The notes under the pieces are model-generated. The model worked only from the letters and a program-made list of their open reading frames with translations. It did not search any database and had not been told where the DNA came from. The translations under genes and the position numbers were made by a program. From CAXYVX01 sp964292495 (GTDB lineage Bacteria > Patescibacteriota > Saccharimonadia > Saccharimonadales > Saccharimonadaceae), in assembly GCA_964292495.1 (NCBI GenBank), contig CAXYVX010000025.1:1-11709 (forward strand): DNA of 11,709 nucleotides, read 5' to 3'. Shown here piece after piece: positions 1 to 6,371 of the stretch (positions are counted from its first letter, which is position 1; each line of letters begins with the position of its first letter).

Positions 1-1
1 C

Positions 2-115
2 GCGCGCCAACTTTCCGCGCAAATGGATATGGCGAGTGCAAACTTGGAATTTGAGTTGGCAGCAGATCTGAGAGATCAGATTAAGGAAATTCGCGAAAAA
101 CAGATGGGAAAATAG
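2..115 (+). CDS. uvrB: UvrB C-terminal end (partial, UVR domain)
   Basis: This is the last 37 codons of a gene that starts before the window; it reads through to a TAG stop at 113-115. The translated end contains LSAQMDMASANLEFELAADL followed by RDQIKEI, which matches the UVR domain (UvrB/UvrC motif) in which a leucine- and alanine-rich helix ends in LRDQI. In UvrB this C-terminal helical hairpin contacts UvrC so that the UvrABC excinuclease can make the 3' incision during nucleotide excision repair. UvrB normally ends shortly after this motif, whereas UvrC carries it internally, so UvrB is preferred. Proteins of the ClpC/McsA type also carry UVR motifs and cannot be fully excluded from this fragment. 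A strong terminator follows at once. Confidence 0.8.
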   Translation, partial: ARQLSAQMDMASANLEFELAADLRDQIKEIREKQMGK

Positions 116-126
116 AAAAATTCGCG

Positions 127-158
127 AAAAATCTCGGTGAAATTCGCCGAGATTTTTT
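127..158 (+). terminator. Intrinsic terminator after uvrB
   Basis: A perfect 11-bp stem pairs 127-137 with 147-157 around a 9-nt loop, and the 3' arm runs into a T tract. It sits 12 bases after the uvrB stop and separates uvrB from the promoter of the restriction-modification cassette. Confidence 0.88.
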
Positions 159-163
159 GTTTG

Positions 164-172
164 TGGTAAAAT
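164..172 (+). promoter_or_regulatory. Extended -10 promoter of the R-M leader
   Basis: TGGTAAAAT at 164-172 is an extended -10 element (TGn plus TAAAAT), the same form seen before several other genes here. No convincing -35 box is visible. The usual 6-8 nt spacing puts the transcription start near 179, which is the first base of a long inverted repeat. Confidence 0.6.
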
Positions 173-178
173 AAAAAG

Positions 179-325
179 GCTAAATATACAATTTAAGTTA
201 GTTTTTCGGCAAAGATGCGACCAATATTACATCCGAGCCTAAAAACTTAGATTGTATGTTTAGCGACTTAATATTGGTCGCTTTTTTGATATAAGTTCGC
301 GACCAGAAAGGTTGCTAAACATATG
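179..325 (+). promoter_or_regulatory. Structured leader RNA or attenuator before the R-M operon
   Basis: Two long inverted repeats interlock here. Stem 1 pairs 179-199 with 244-264 (21 positions, 19 Watson-Crick and 2 G-U). Stem 2 pairs 217-229 with 269-281 (13 bp, perfect) and is followed by TTTTTT at 282-287, so it looks like an intrinsic terminator. The 5' arm of stem 2 lies in the loop of stem 1, so the two cross. Short copies of both 5' arms recur downstream: gcgacca at 299-305 and gctaaacatat at 314-324, flanking the Shine-Dalgarno (aaagg, 307-311) and running into the ATG at 323. The 3' arms can therefore pair upstream or downstream. The layout suggests transcriptional attenuation and/or start-codon sequestration, or repeated operator sites. 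A stand-alone small RNA ending at about 287 is also possible. No known RNA family is recognised. Confidence 0.6.
217..287 (+). terminator. Terminator-like hairpin inside the R-M leader
   Basis: A 13-bp perfect stem (217-229 with 269-281) is followed directly by six T residues. The 39-nt loop is long for a simple terminator and contains the 3' arm of the preceding inverted repeat, which suggests conditional rather than constitutive termination. The restriction-modification genes lie immediately downstream. Confidence 0.55.
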
Positions 326-1345
326 TCAAAAGATATAAAATTTATAGATTTATTTGCTGGAATCGGCGGTTTTCATATTGCGCTTCATAATTTAGGTGCA
401 AAATGTGTTTTCGTTTCTGAATTCAATCAGCCAGCACGCGAGACTTACGAGGCAAATTTCGCAAAAATAGAGCCAGATATTTTTACTAAAGAAAATCGCG
501 ATAAATTATTTGCTGGTGATATAACTAAAGTTGAGGCTAAAGCTATCCCAGATTTTGATATTTTATGCGCAGGATTTCCCTGTCAGCCTTTTTCCATATC
601 TGGCCATCAAAAAGGTTTTAATGACACGAGAGGCACTTTATTTTTTGATGTAATGCGAATAATCAAAGAGAAGAAACCTAATATAGTGCTTTTAGAGAAT
701 GTAAAACATTTAAAATATCATGATAACGGCAAAACGCTAAAAGTTATCTTGGAAAATCTTAAAAAAATCGGCTATAAAGTTGATTGGCAAGTTTTTAATG
801 CTAAGGATTTTGGTTTGGCTCAAAATCGCGAAAGAATCATTATTGTTGCAAGCAAAGAAAAACAGATAAATTTAAATACTGTTATAAAATTGCAATCAAA
901 AAATATAAAAAGTATTTTAGAAAAGAATAATAACGATTTCGAATATCTGAAAAAATCAGAATATACTATTCTACCGGAATCCCTTTGGAAGCGTCAAGTA
1001 TCAGGCCTAATATTTTGCGGATATAGAAATAAATCAATAAGAACAAAAGGGGTTCGACCAAATACCGAACATTTATCGAGAGTTCACAAGCAACCCAATA
1101 GAATTTATTCTATTGACGGAACCCATCCGACAATACCATCACAGGAGAGTTCTGGAAGATTTTGGATATATGATGGGAATAAGGTCCGAAAATTAACAAT
1201 TAGAGAATGTTATAGACTTCAAGGCTTTCCTGATAATTTTGTATTAAACAAAAAATTATCATCCAGCTACAACCAGATAGGTAATTCCGTAGCAATACCA
1301 ATGATAGAAGCTGTTTTTACACAAATAAAGGAACAACTTCTATGA
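323..1345 (+). CDS. DNA (cytosine-5-)-methyltransferase, type II R-M
   Basis: This 340-residue protein transfers a methyl group from S-adenosylmethionine to C5 of cytosine in a specific DNA site, protecting host DNA from the partner nuclease. Visible motifs, in order: motif I DLFAGIGGF (9-17, SAM binding), motif IV GFPCQPFS with catalytic Cys87, motif VI ENV (125-127), motif VIII QNRERI (167-172), a variable region of about 180-275 that would hold the target recognition domain, motif IX with RECYRLQGFPDNF (294-306), and motif X QIGNSVAIPM (318-327). All key residues are intact and the length is normal for a monospecific enzyme. The ATG follows aaagg with an 11-nt gap. Its stop overlaps the endonuclease start by ATGA. 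The gene is much more AT-rich than its neighbours and lacks the TTCGCGAA palindrome common elsewhere, which suggests horizontal acquisition. Confidence 0.95.
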   Translation: MSKDIKFIDLFAGIGGFHIALHNLGAKCVFVSEFNQPARETYEANFAKIEPDIFTKENRDKLFAGDITKVEAKAIPDFDILCAGFPCQPFSISGHQKGFNDTRGTLFFDVMRIIKEKKPNIVLLENVKHLKYHDNGKTLKVILENLKKIGYKVDWQVFNAKDFGLAQNRERIIIVASKEKQINLNTVIKLQSKNIKSILEKNNNDFEYLKKSEYTILPESLWKRQVSGLIFCGYRNKSIRTKGVRPNTEHLSRVHKQPNRIYSIDGTHPTIPSQESSGRFWIYDGNKVRKLTIRECYRLQGFPDNFVLNKKLSSSYNQIGNSVAIPMIEAVFTQIKEQLL

Positions 1346-2439
1346 ACCATAGGGAACTATTAGAGGATATATATAATAAATCATTCGATGTATCTGATAT
1401 TTTGGAATTAAAAAATTTAAATAAAGAGTTGATGCTTATCTCTGGCAATGTAAATAAAAATAAGGGTGTCTTTACAGTTTTAATAACCTTAGCTGTGCAT
1501 AAAATTATTGATCCTGTGCAGGATATTAGATATTTTCAGGCAAAGTTCCCGAATGGATTTTCTGCGAGAGGTATAGATACTAAATATATTACCCCAACAT
1601 TAAAGAGGCTAGGTTTACCCGCAATGGCAGAGAGCGGTTGGCTAACTCGCAGCCTAGAACAGCCATATCCGTATGATTTTCACTATAATGGTGAAATATC
1701 TGGTATTGGCATGAAAGATGCATTTTTAAAAATAATAGATTGTATTCAAACGAATGGAGAGTTATCTGAATCGATACTCAGAGTTTTGCTTAATGGGGCC
1801 ATTAAATACAGAGAGACAAATAAAATAGAAATTCATAAGATAAAATCAAATGATAACGTACAAATTTCCGAGATAATGAAAATATTACATGAACACTTTG
1901 AATATCAATATGGAACCCACGGAGGTGCCAAGCTACCCGTATTGGCATTCTATGCAATATATACATTTTTAATTTGTGAAATGAGTAGATATGAGAATGC
2001 GAATTTACTGCCATTAGGTAGTCATACTGCATCAGACAGAACGTCTAATAGCTCGGGCGATATAGAAATCGAAAAAGATGGCAAAATTTTCGAAGCCTTA
2101 GAGATGAAGCTTGGAAAGATTCCAGATGAGCAGATGGTTAGGGTTGCCTTCGATAAAATAATCAAGTTTAATACAGAAAGATATTATATATTGTCCAGTT
2201 TAGACCCAATTGAAATTGGAAAAATTAATGAATTGATTTTTCAAATCCAAACTGAACATGGATGCCAATTAATTGTGAATGGTCTATATAAGACGTTAAG
2301 CTATTATTTAAGGTTAATATCAAACCCCAAGCTATTCCTCAATAAGTATATTGAACTTGTGGAGCATGATTATGAATTATCAATAGAACATAAAATAAAG
2401 TTAAAAGATATATTAACTGCAGAAGGTGTTGTAAATTAA
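1342..2439 (+). CDS. Type II restriction endonuclease, SacI-family-like
   Basis: This is the likely nuclease partner of the upstream methyltransferase (365 residues, ATGA overlap, aaagga 9 nt before the start). A PD-(D/E)XK-type active site is visible as Asp240 in SGDIEI and Glu254-x-Lys256 in ALEMKLGK, separated by a beta-hairpin-like stretch. The region around 75-108 (DTKYITPTLKRLG, AESGWLTRSLEQPYPY) resembles what I recall of the SacI restriction endonuclease family (RE_SacI, specificity GAGCTC), whose partner is also a C5-cytosine methyltransferase. That assignment is from memory and not searched. By eye I found no GAGCTC in this window, which is weakly consistent. The role as restriction enzyme is well supported by context and active site; the recognition site is uncertain. 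The gene is AT-rich with many ATA and AGA codons, unlike its flanks, and appears intact. Confidence 0.8.
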   Translation: MNHRELLEDIYNKSFDVSDILELKNLNKELMLISGNVNKNKGVFTVLITLAVHKIIDPVQDIRYFQAKFPNGFSARGIDTKYITPTLKRLGLPAMAESGWLTRSLEQPYPYDFHYNGEISGIGMKDAFLKIIDCIQTNGELSESILRVLLNGAIKYRETNKIEIHKIKSNDNVQISEIMKILHEHFEYQYGTHGGAKLPVLAFYAIYTFLICEMSRYENANLLPLGSHTASDRTSNSSGDIEIEKDGKIFEALEMKLGKIPDEQMVRVAFDKIIKFNTERYYILSSLDPIEIGKINELIFQIQTEHGCQLIVNGLYKTLSYYLRLISNPKLFLNKYIELVEHDYELSIEHKIKLKDILTAEGVVN

Positions 2440-2491
2440 GAAAATAATAAATCGAAAATAAAATTTACGCCAGCGATTTTTACCAAAAATC

Positions 2492-2500
2492 TGCTAAAAT
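2492..2500 (+). promoter_or_regulatory. Extended -10 promoter of the gat operon
   Basis: TGCTAAAAT at 2492-2500 is an extended -10 element. Its last base is 7 nt before the gatC ATG, so the predicted transcript would begin at or next to the start codon. A small inverted repeat (gattttt at 2475-2481 with aaaaatc at 2485-2491) abuts it. Confidence 0.6.
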
Positions 2501-2507
2501 AGTGTAC

Positions 2508-2792
2508 ATGAATATTACGGAAAAAGATGTTCTGCATCTCGCGGAACTAAGCAAAATTAGTTTGTCGGAAGCAGAAATTCCGGCGATGATCGATGATTTG
2601 GATGGAATTTTGGGCTATGTTGGAAAGCTGGATGAGCTGGATTTGGATGGCGTGGAGCCGACATTTGAAGTAACTGGTCTTCAAAACGTTTGGCGCGACG
2701 ACGAAATTGGTGAACAAATTTCTCGCGAAGAATTGCTTTCGGTTGCTCCAAAAGTTCGCGAAAACAGCGTGGAGGTGCCAAAAGTATTATGA
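2508..2792 (+). CDS. gatC: Asp-tRNA(Asn)/Glu-tRNA(Gln) amidotransferase subunit C
   Basis: GatC is the small subunit of the GatCAB amidotransferase, wrapping around GatA and stabilising its contact with GatB. The 94-residue protein begins MNITEKDVLHLAELSKISLS, with the typical GatC pattern of an N-terminal helix rich in LA.L..I.LS, a central DLDGILGYVGKLDELDLDGVEP segment, then the WRDDEI and APKVRENSVEVPKVL C-terminal region. ATG 2508 is chosen because the conserved N-terminus begins there; an in-frame GTG at 2502 would overlap the promoter. No Shine-Dalgarno is visible, and the -10 element ends 7 nt upstream, so translation is probably leaderless. The stop overlaps the gatA start by ATGA. 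It follows the R-M cassette but has its own promoter. Confidence 0.95.
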   Translation: MNITEKDVLHLAELSKISLSEAEIPAMIDDLDGILGYVGKLDELDLDGVEPTFEVTGLQNVWRDDEIGEQISREELLSVAPKVRENSVEVPKVL

Positions 2793-4378
2793 AAAATTCA
2801 AGAATTATTGAGATTAGAACCGCAATTATTAGCGGCAAAAAAACTGCAACAGAATTCGCGAGCGAAAGTTTTGCGAAGTTTGAAGACTCGAAAAATTTGC
2901 ACGCGCTGACGGAAATTTTGCCGGCTTATGCGATGGAACGCGCTGAAAAAATTGACGCGGAAATTCGTGAAATTCGCGAAAAAAATAATGATGATTTTAC
3001 AAAAACAGAAGCAGAAGTTTTAGAAAAAATCGGTGTTTTGGCCGGTGTTCCATATATCGCCAAGGATAATTTCTTGACGAAAGCTGGGCATTCAACAGCA
3101 AGCTCGACATTTTTCGCAAACTTCAAAAGCCCGATTGATTCAACCGCTGTGAAAAAACTTGACGAGGCTGGTGCGATCATGATTGGAAAATCCAACCTTG
3201 ATGCTTTTGCGCATGGCGGTTCAACCGAAAATTCGGCCTTTGGTGCCACGAAAAATGCGTACGACGAAACAAGAGTTGCGGGCGGAAGCTCCGGCGGAAG
3301 CGCGGCGATTGTCGCGGCCGGCGTGGTCCCGTTTGCGCTAGGATCGGACACTGGCGGAAGCATTCGTGAACCGGCCAGCTTCAACGGCGTTTTTGGCTGG
3401 AAACCGACATATGGATTGATCTCTCGCTGGGGTGTTTTCGCGATGGCGAGCAGCACTGACGTGATTGGAACTTTCACTGAAACTGCCGAAGACGCAGAGA
3501 TTTTAACAGAGGTGCTTGAAGGTAAAGACGGGCACGACGGAACGCTCCATGAAGCATTTTTCGCGAAAGATTTGAAGAAAATTCGCGAAGAAAATTCCGT
3601 GAAAAAAGTCGGAATTATCAAAGAATTCCTTGGCGATGGCGTGGATCCAAAAGTTCGCGAAAGCACGCTGCAATTTGCGAAAACTTTGCGTGAAAACGGG
3701 TATGAAGTGGACGAAGTTTCCCTGCCGATGAGCAAATACGCGCTGGCGATTTACTACATTGTGGTGCCAGCGGAATTGTCCAGCAACCTCGCGCGTTTTG
3801 ACGGCGTGCGTTATGGCGCGCGCGCGGGTGAAAAATTTGTGAAAATTTCTGAGCAAAAAAATCGTTTTATTACGAAAGATTCTGAAATCGCGAAGAAAGA
3901 AAATCTTGAAACTGAAGCGAGAAACCCTGAACAAATGTTTGTGAATTCGCGAAACTTTGGCTTTGCTGACGAAAACAAACGGCGGCTGATGATCGGCGCG
4001 TTTGTGCTTTCGAGCGGATATTTTGACGCATATTATTTGAAGGCGCAGAAAGTCCGAACTTTGCTTATTCGCGAATTTAATGAACTGTTTGAAAAATACG
4101 ATTTTTTGGTTGGCCCAGTTGCCCCGACTCCTGCTTTCAAACTCGGCGCAAATACAACCAATCCGCTCGCGATGTATATGTCTGATGTTATGACAACCCC
4201 TGCAAGTATGGCTGGAATTCCGGCTTTGAGTATTCCATGGACAAATGTGAAGTCTGATGAAAATGTGGATCTTCCGGTTGGGATGCAGATTATGGGCCAG
4301 CAAAAAAACGATGCTGCGGTCCTTGAGTTTTCGCGAAAAATCGAAGAAATTCGTGATAAAAACAAGGAGGATAAGTGA
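2789..4378 (+). CDS. gatA: Asp-tRNA(Asn)/Glu-tRNA(Gln) amidotransferase subunit A
   Basis: GatA is the glutaminase subunit of GatCAB. It releases ammonia from glutamine or asparagine, which is channelled to GatB to amidate misacylated Glu-tRNA(Gln) or Asp-tRNA(Asn). The amidase-signature fold is clear, and the Ser-cisSer-Lys triad is intact: Lys92 (in AKDNF), Ser167 (in GGSSGGS) and Ser191 (in SDTGGSIREP), with the same spacing I know from other GatA proteins. At 529 residues it is longer than the usual roughly 480-490; much of the excess is a charged insertion at about 345-388, between RYGAR and SRNFGF, where standard GatA has a shorter linker. GGAGGT lies 12 nt before the ATG. The gene overlaps gatC upstream and the small HEPN-like gene downstream (GTGA), so translation is probably coupled. 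Confidence 0.96.
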   Translation: MKNSRIIEIRTAIISGKKTATEFASESFAKFEDSKNLHALTEILPAYAMERAEKIDAEIREIREKNNDDFTKTEAEVLEKIGVLAGVPYIAKDNFLTKAGHSTASSTFFANFKSPIDSTAVKKLDEAGAIMIGKSNLDAFAHGGSTENSAFGATKNAYDETRVAGGSSGGSAAIVAAGVVPFALGSDTGGSIREPASFNGVFGWKPTYGLISRWGVFAMASSTDVIGTFTETAEDAEILTEVLEGKDGHDGTLHEAFFAKDLKKIREENSVKKVGIIKEFLGDGVDPKVRESTLQFAKTLRENGYEVDEVSLPMSKYALAIYYIVVPAELSSNLARFDGVRYGARAGEKFVKISEQKNRFITKDSEIAKKENLETEARNPEQMFVNSRNFGFADENKRRLMIGAFVLSSGYFDAYYLKAQKVRTLLIREFNELFEKYDFLVGPVAPTPAFKLGANTTNPLAMYMSDVMTTPASMAGIPALSIPWTNVKSDENVDLPVGMQIMGQQKNDAAVLEFSRKIEEIRDKNKEDK

Positions 4379-4794
4379 GTTCAATCGTGGTTTTTGTGGT
4401 GATAATTGCCGTGATTCTTGGTGTTGCGATCACCATGATAATGTACTTGACGCGCGGGCGCGACGGCTTGCTTGACAAGCAGAAATATCAACGCGATTGG
4501 CTGAAAATTGAGAATTCTTTGGATTCTTCAAACCTAAATTCCTACAGATTGGCGATTTTGGACGCGGACAGTTTACTTGATCGGGCGCTGAAAGAAATCG
4601 GTATTGATGGTGCAAATATGGGCGACCGATTGAAACATGCGGACGCGAAATTCGCGAACATTAACCAGGTTTGGATGGCGCATAAATTGCGAAATCATCT
4701 GGCGCACAACGCTGACGCAAAAGTGAATATAATTGTGTTGCGCCGCGCGGTTGCGATTTTTAAGAAGAGTTTGAAGGAACTGGGGGCGATATGA
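4375..4794 (+). CDS. Membrane-anchored protein with HEPN-like RNxxxH motif
   Basis: This 139-residue protein is encoded between gatA and gatB. It starts with GTG at 4375, directly after a perfect AAGGAGG (4364-4370), and overlaps the gatA stop by GTGA. Residues 3-25 form one hydrophobic transmembrane helix followed by TRGR, placing the rest in the cytoplasm. The soluble part is predicted helical (LAILDADSLLDRALKEIGI, then WMAHKLRNHLAHN). RNHLAH at 106-111 fits the RNxxxH form of the HEPN ribonuclease motif (R-x4-6-H), and the preceding helix pattern also suits HEPN. I recall similar uncharacterised proteins in Candidate Phyla Radiation genomes. Catalysis is not shown: the motif could be structural or nucleotide-binding. 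Translational coupling to gatA and gatB suggests a function at matched levels with GatCAB, or merely compact gene packing. Confidence 0.75.
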   Translation: MSSIVVFVVIIAVILGVAITMIMYLTRGRDGLLDKQKYQRDWLKIENSLDSSNLNSYRLAILDADSLLDRALKEIGIDGANMGDRLKHADAKFANINQVWMAHKLRNHLAHNADAKVNIIVLRRAVAIFKKSLKELGAI

Positions 4795-4820
4795 GTGATG
4801 ATTTTGAGAAGGAGAAAAAA

Positions 4821-6353
4821 ATGATGGAAAACACGGATTTTACAAAAAACATTGAAGCTGTCGGGAACGCGGGCGAGCACGGATCTCGCGAAATTTCAGA
4901 AGATAGACTTAAAGATTTTTTGATGCGCGGATTTTTACCGACGATTGGAATTGAGACGCACGTTCAGCTGGCTACAAAAAGTAAACTTTTTTCTTCTGCG
5001 GACAATGACGCGCGCGAAGCTGAGCCGAACAGCAAAATTTCCGCGATAGATTACGCGTTGCCGGGAATGTTGCCGATTTTGAATCACGAAGCATTGAAAT
5101 TTGCGGCGCGCGCCGGAAAAGCACTGAATTCACAAATCGCGAATGTGTCGCGCTGGGACCGCAAACATTATTTTTACCCGGATTCGCCGAAAGGATATCA
5201 GATTACGCAGATGTATTACCCGACGATTATTGGCGGGTATGTTGAGCTTGAAAATGGCGAAAAAATTCGCATTCACCATGCGCATATCGAGGAAGACGCT
5301 GGGAAATTGACTCATTTTTCTGATCATTCATTAGTGGATTTGAATCGTGTGGGCACGCCGCTGATTGAAATTGTTGGTGAACCTGACATTCACAGTGCGA
5401 AAGAAGCGCGAGAATATGCCGAAGAACTGCATAATTTGATGGTTTACTCGGGCGTTACTAATGGCGATTTGTACTACGGAAATATGCGATTTGACGTCAA
5501 CATTTCGGTCAGCAAACCTGGCGAAAAATGGGGTTTGCGCACGGAAATCAAAAACATGAACAGTTTTCGCGCGGTTGAGCGCGCTGTGAATTACGAAATC
5601 AACCGTCAAATTGACGTTTTGGAAGATGGTGGGCAAATTGAACAAGGCACGCGTGGTTGGAACGACACTCTCGGTGAGACTGTTCCGCAGCGCAGCAAAG
5701 AAGACGCGCAAGATTATCGCTACATGCCGGATCCGGACATTCCGCCGGTTGTTTTGTCGGATGAAATTGTCGCGAAGTGGCAGGAAAACACGCCGATTTT
5801 ACCGCCGGAATTTCGCGAAAAATTCAAGTTGATGGATGTTGATGAATCTGTCATTCGTTCACTGATTTCAACGCAAAAAATCGCGAATGTTGTCCTTAAA
5901 GTTCTGGAAAATTCGGACGCAAAAACCGCGAAAAATATCGCGAACCTTTTTGCGAGTTCTTTCTCTGGGTTGGATGAAAATACCGAAGCTGCCAAAGAAG
6001 GTCTTGAATTGCCGTCGGCGAAGAACTTGACGGATCTCGCAAAAATGTTTGCCGACAAGAAAATTTCATCAACTTCTGAGAAGGAAATTTTCGCGAAAAT
6101 GCTTGAGCAGACAGATATTTCTGCTGAGGATTTCGCGAAAAAACTGAATCTTTTACAGGTTAGCGATGAAGGCGCGATCGCGAAAATTGTAGCGGAAGTT
6201 TTGGCGAACGAAAGCTGCGCGAAAGCTGTGGCGGATTTTCGCGACGGAAACGAAAAGGTGATTGGATTTTTGGTTGGGCAGGTCATGAAAGCGTCAAAGG
6301 GTCAGGCAAATCCGGCTTTGGCGCAAAAGTTGATCCGAGATCAGTTAAAATAA
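4821..6353 (+). CDS. gatB: Asp-tRNA(Asn)/Glu-tRNA(Gln) amidotransferase subunit B
   Basis: GatB binds the misacylated tRNA, activates the Glu or Asp side chain by ATP-dependent phosphorylation and completes amidation with ammonia from GatA. Conserved elements include GIETHVQLATKSKLF near the N-terminus, YFYPDSPKGYQITQ, HIEEDAGK, NRVGTPLIEIV, MRFDVNISV, TEIKNMNSFRAVERA and SKEDAQDYRYMPDPDIPPV. The last 150 or so residues form the helical tail domain that grips the tRNA. I chose ATG 4821 because AAGGAG (4809-4814) precedes it by 6 nt. A longer in-frame start at ATG 4791 overlaps the previous stop by ATGA and would add 10 residues, with a weaker ribosome-binding site. Even the shorter form has an acidic N-terminal extension of about 35 residues before the catalytic domain. 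It appears complete. Confidence 0.95.
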   Translation: MMENTDFTKNIEAVGNAGEHGSREISEDRLKDFLMRGFLPTIGIETHVQLATKSKLFSSADNDAREAEPNSKISAIDYALPGMLPILNHEALKFAARAGKALNSQIANVSRWDRKHYFYPDSPKGYQITQMYYPTIIGGYVELENGEKIRIHHAHIEEDAGKLTHFSDHSLVDLNRVGTPLIEIVGEPDIHSAKEAREYAEELHNLMVYSGVTNGDLYYGNMRFDVNISVSKPGEKWGLRTEIKNMNSFRAVERAVNYEINRQIDVLEDGGQIEQGTRGWNDTLGETVPQRSKEDAQDYRYMPDPDIPPVVLSDEIVAKWQENTPILPPEFREKFKLMDVDESVIRSLISTQKIANVVLKVLENSDAKTAKNIANLFASSFSGLDENTEAAKEGLELPSAKNLTDLAKMFADKKISSTSEKEIFAKMLEQTDISAEDFAKKLNLLQVSDEGAIAKIVAEVLANESCAKAVADFRDGNEKVIGFLVGQVMKASKGQANPALAQKLIRDQLK

Positions 6354-6371
6354 TTCGCGAAAGGGGATAAA

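Noticed and set aside
2475..2495. Small inverted repeat (gattttt / aaaaatc) just before the gatC -10 as a terminator for the R-M operon
   Set aside because: The stem is short and A/T only, with no T tract after it on the plus strand. It could be an operator, but this cannot be supported.
120..2500. Target-site duplication flanking the R-M cassette (aaaaatct near 127 and near 2485)
   Set aside because: Eight A/T-rich bases that belong to hairpins on both sides; not distinguishable from chance.
2926..3735. Minus-strand open frame of 269 codons opposite gatA
   Set aside because: Antisense shadow of gatA; the protein is Ser/Phe/Pro-rich and has no motif or ribosome-binding site.
3503..4384. Long open frame on the minus strand (293 codons) opposite gatA
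   Set aside because: It lies entirely antisense to the conserved gatA frame, and its product has low-complexity, Phe/His/Arg-rich composition with no domain.
5720..6286. Minus-strand open frame of 188 codons opposite gatB
   Set aside because: Shadow of gatB codons; Ser/Phe/Ala-rich with no recognisable domain.
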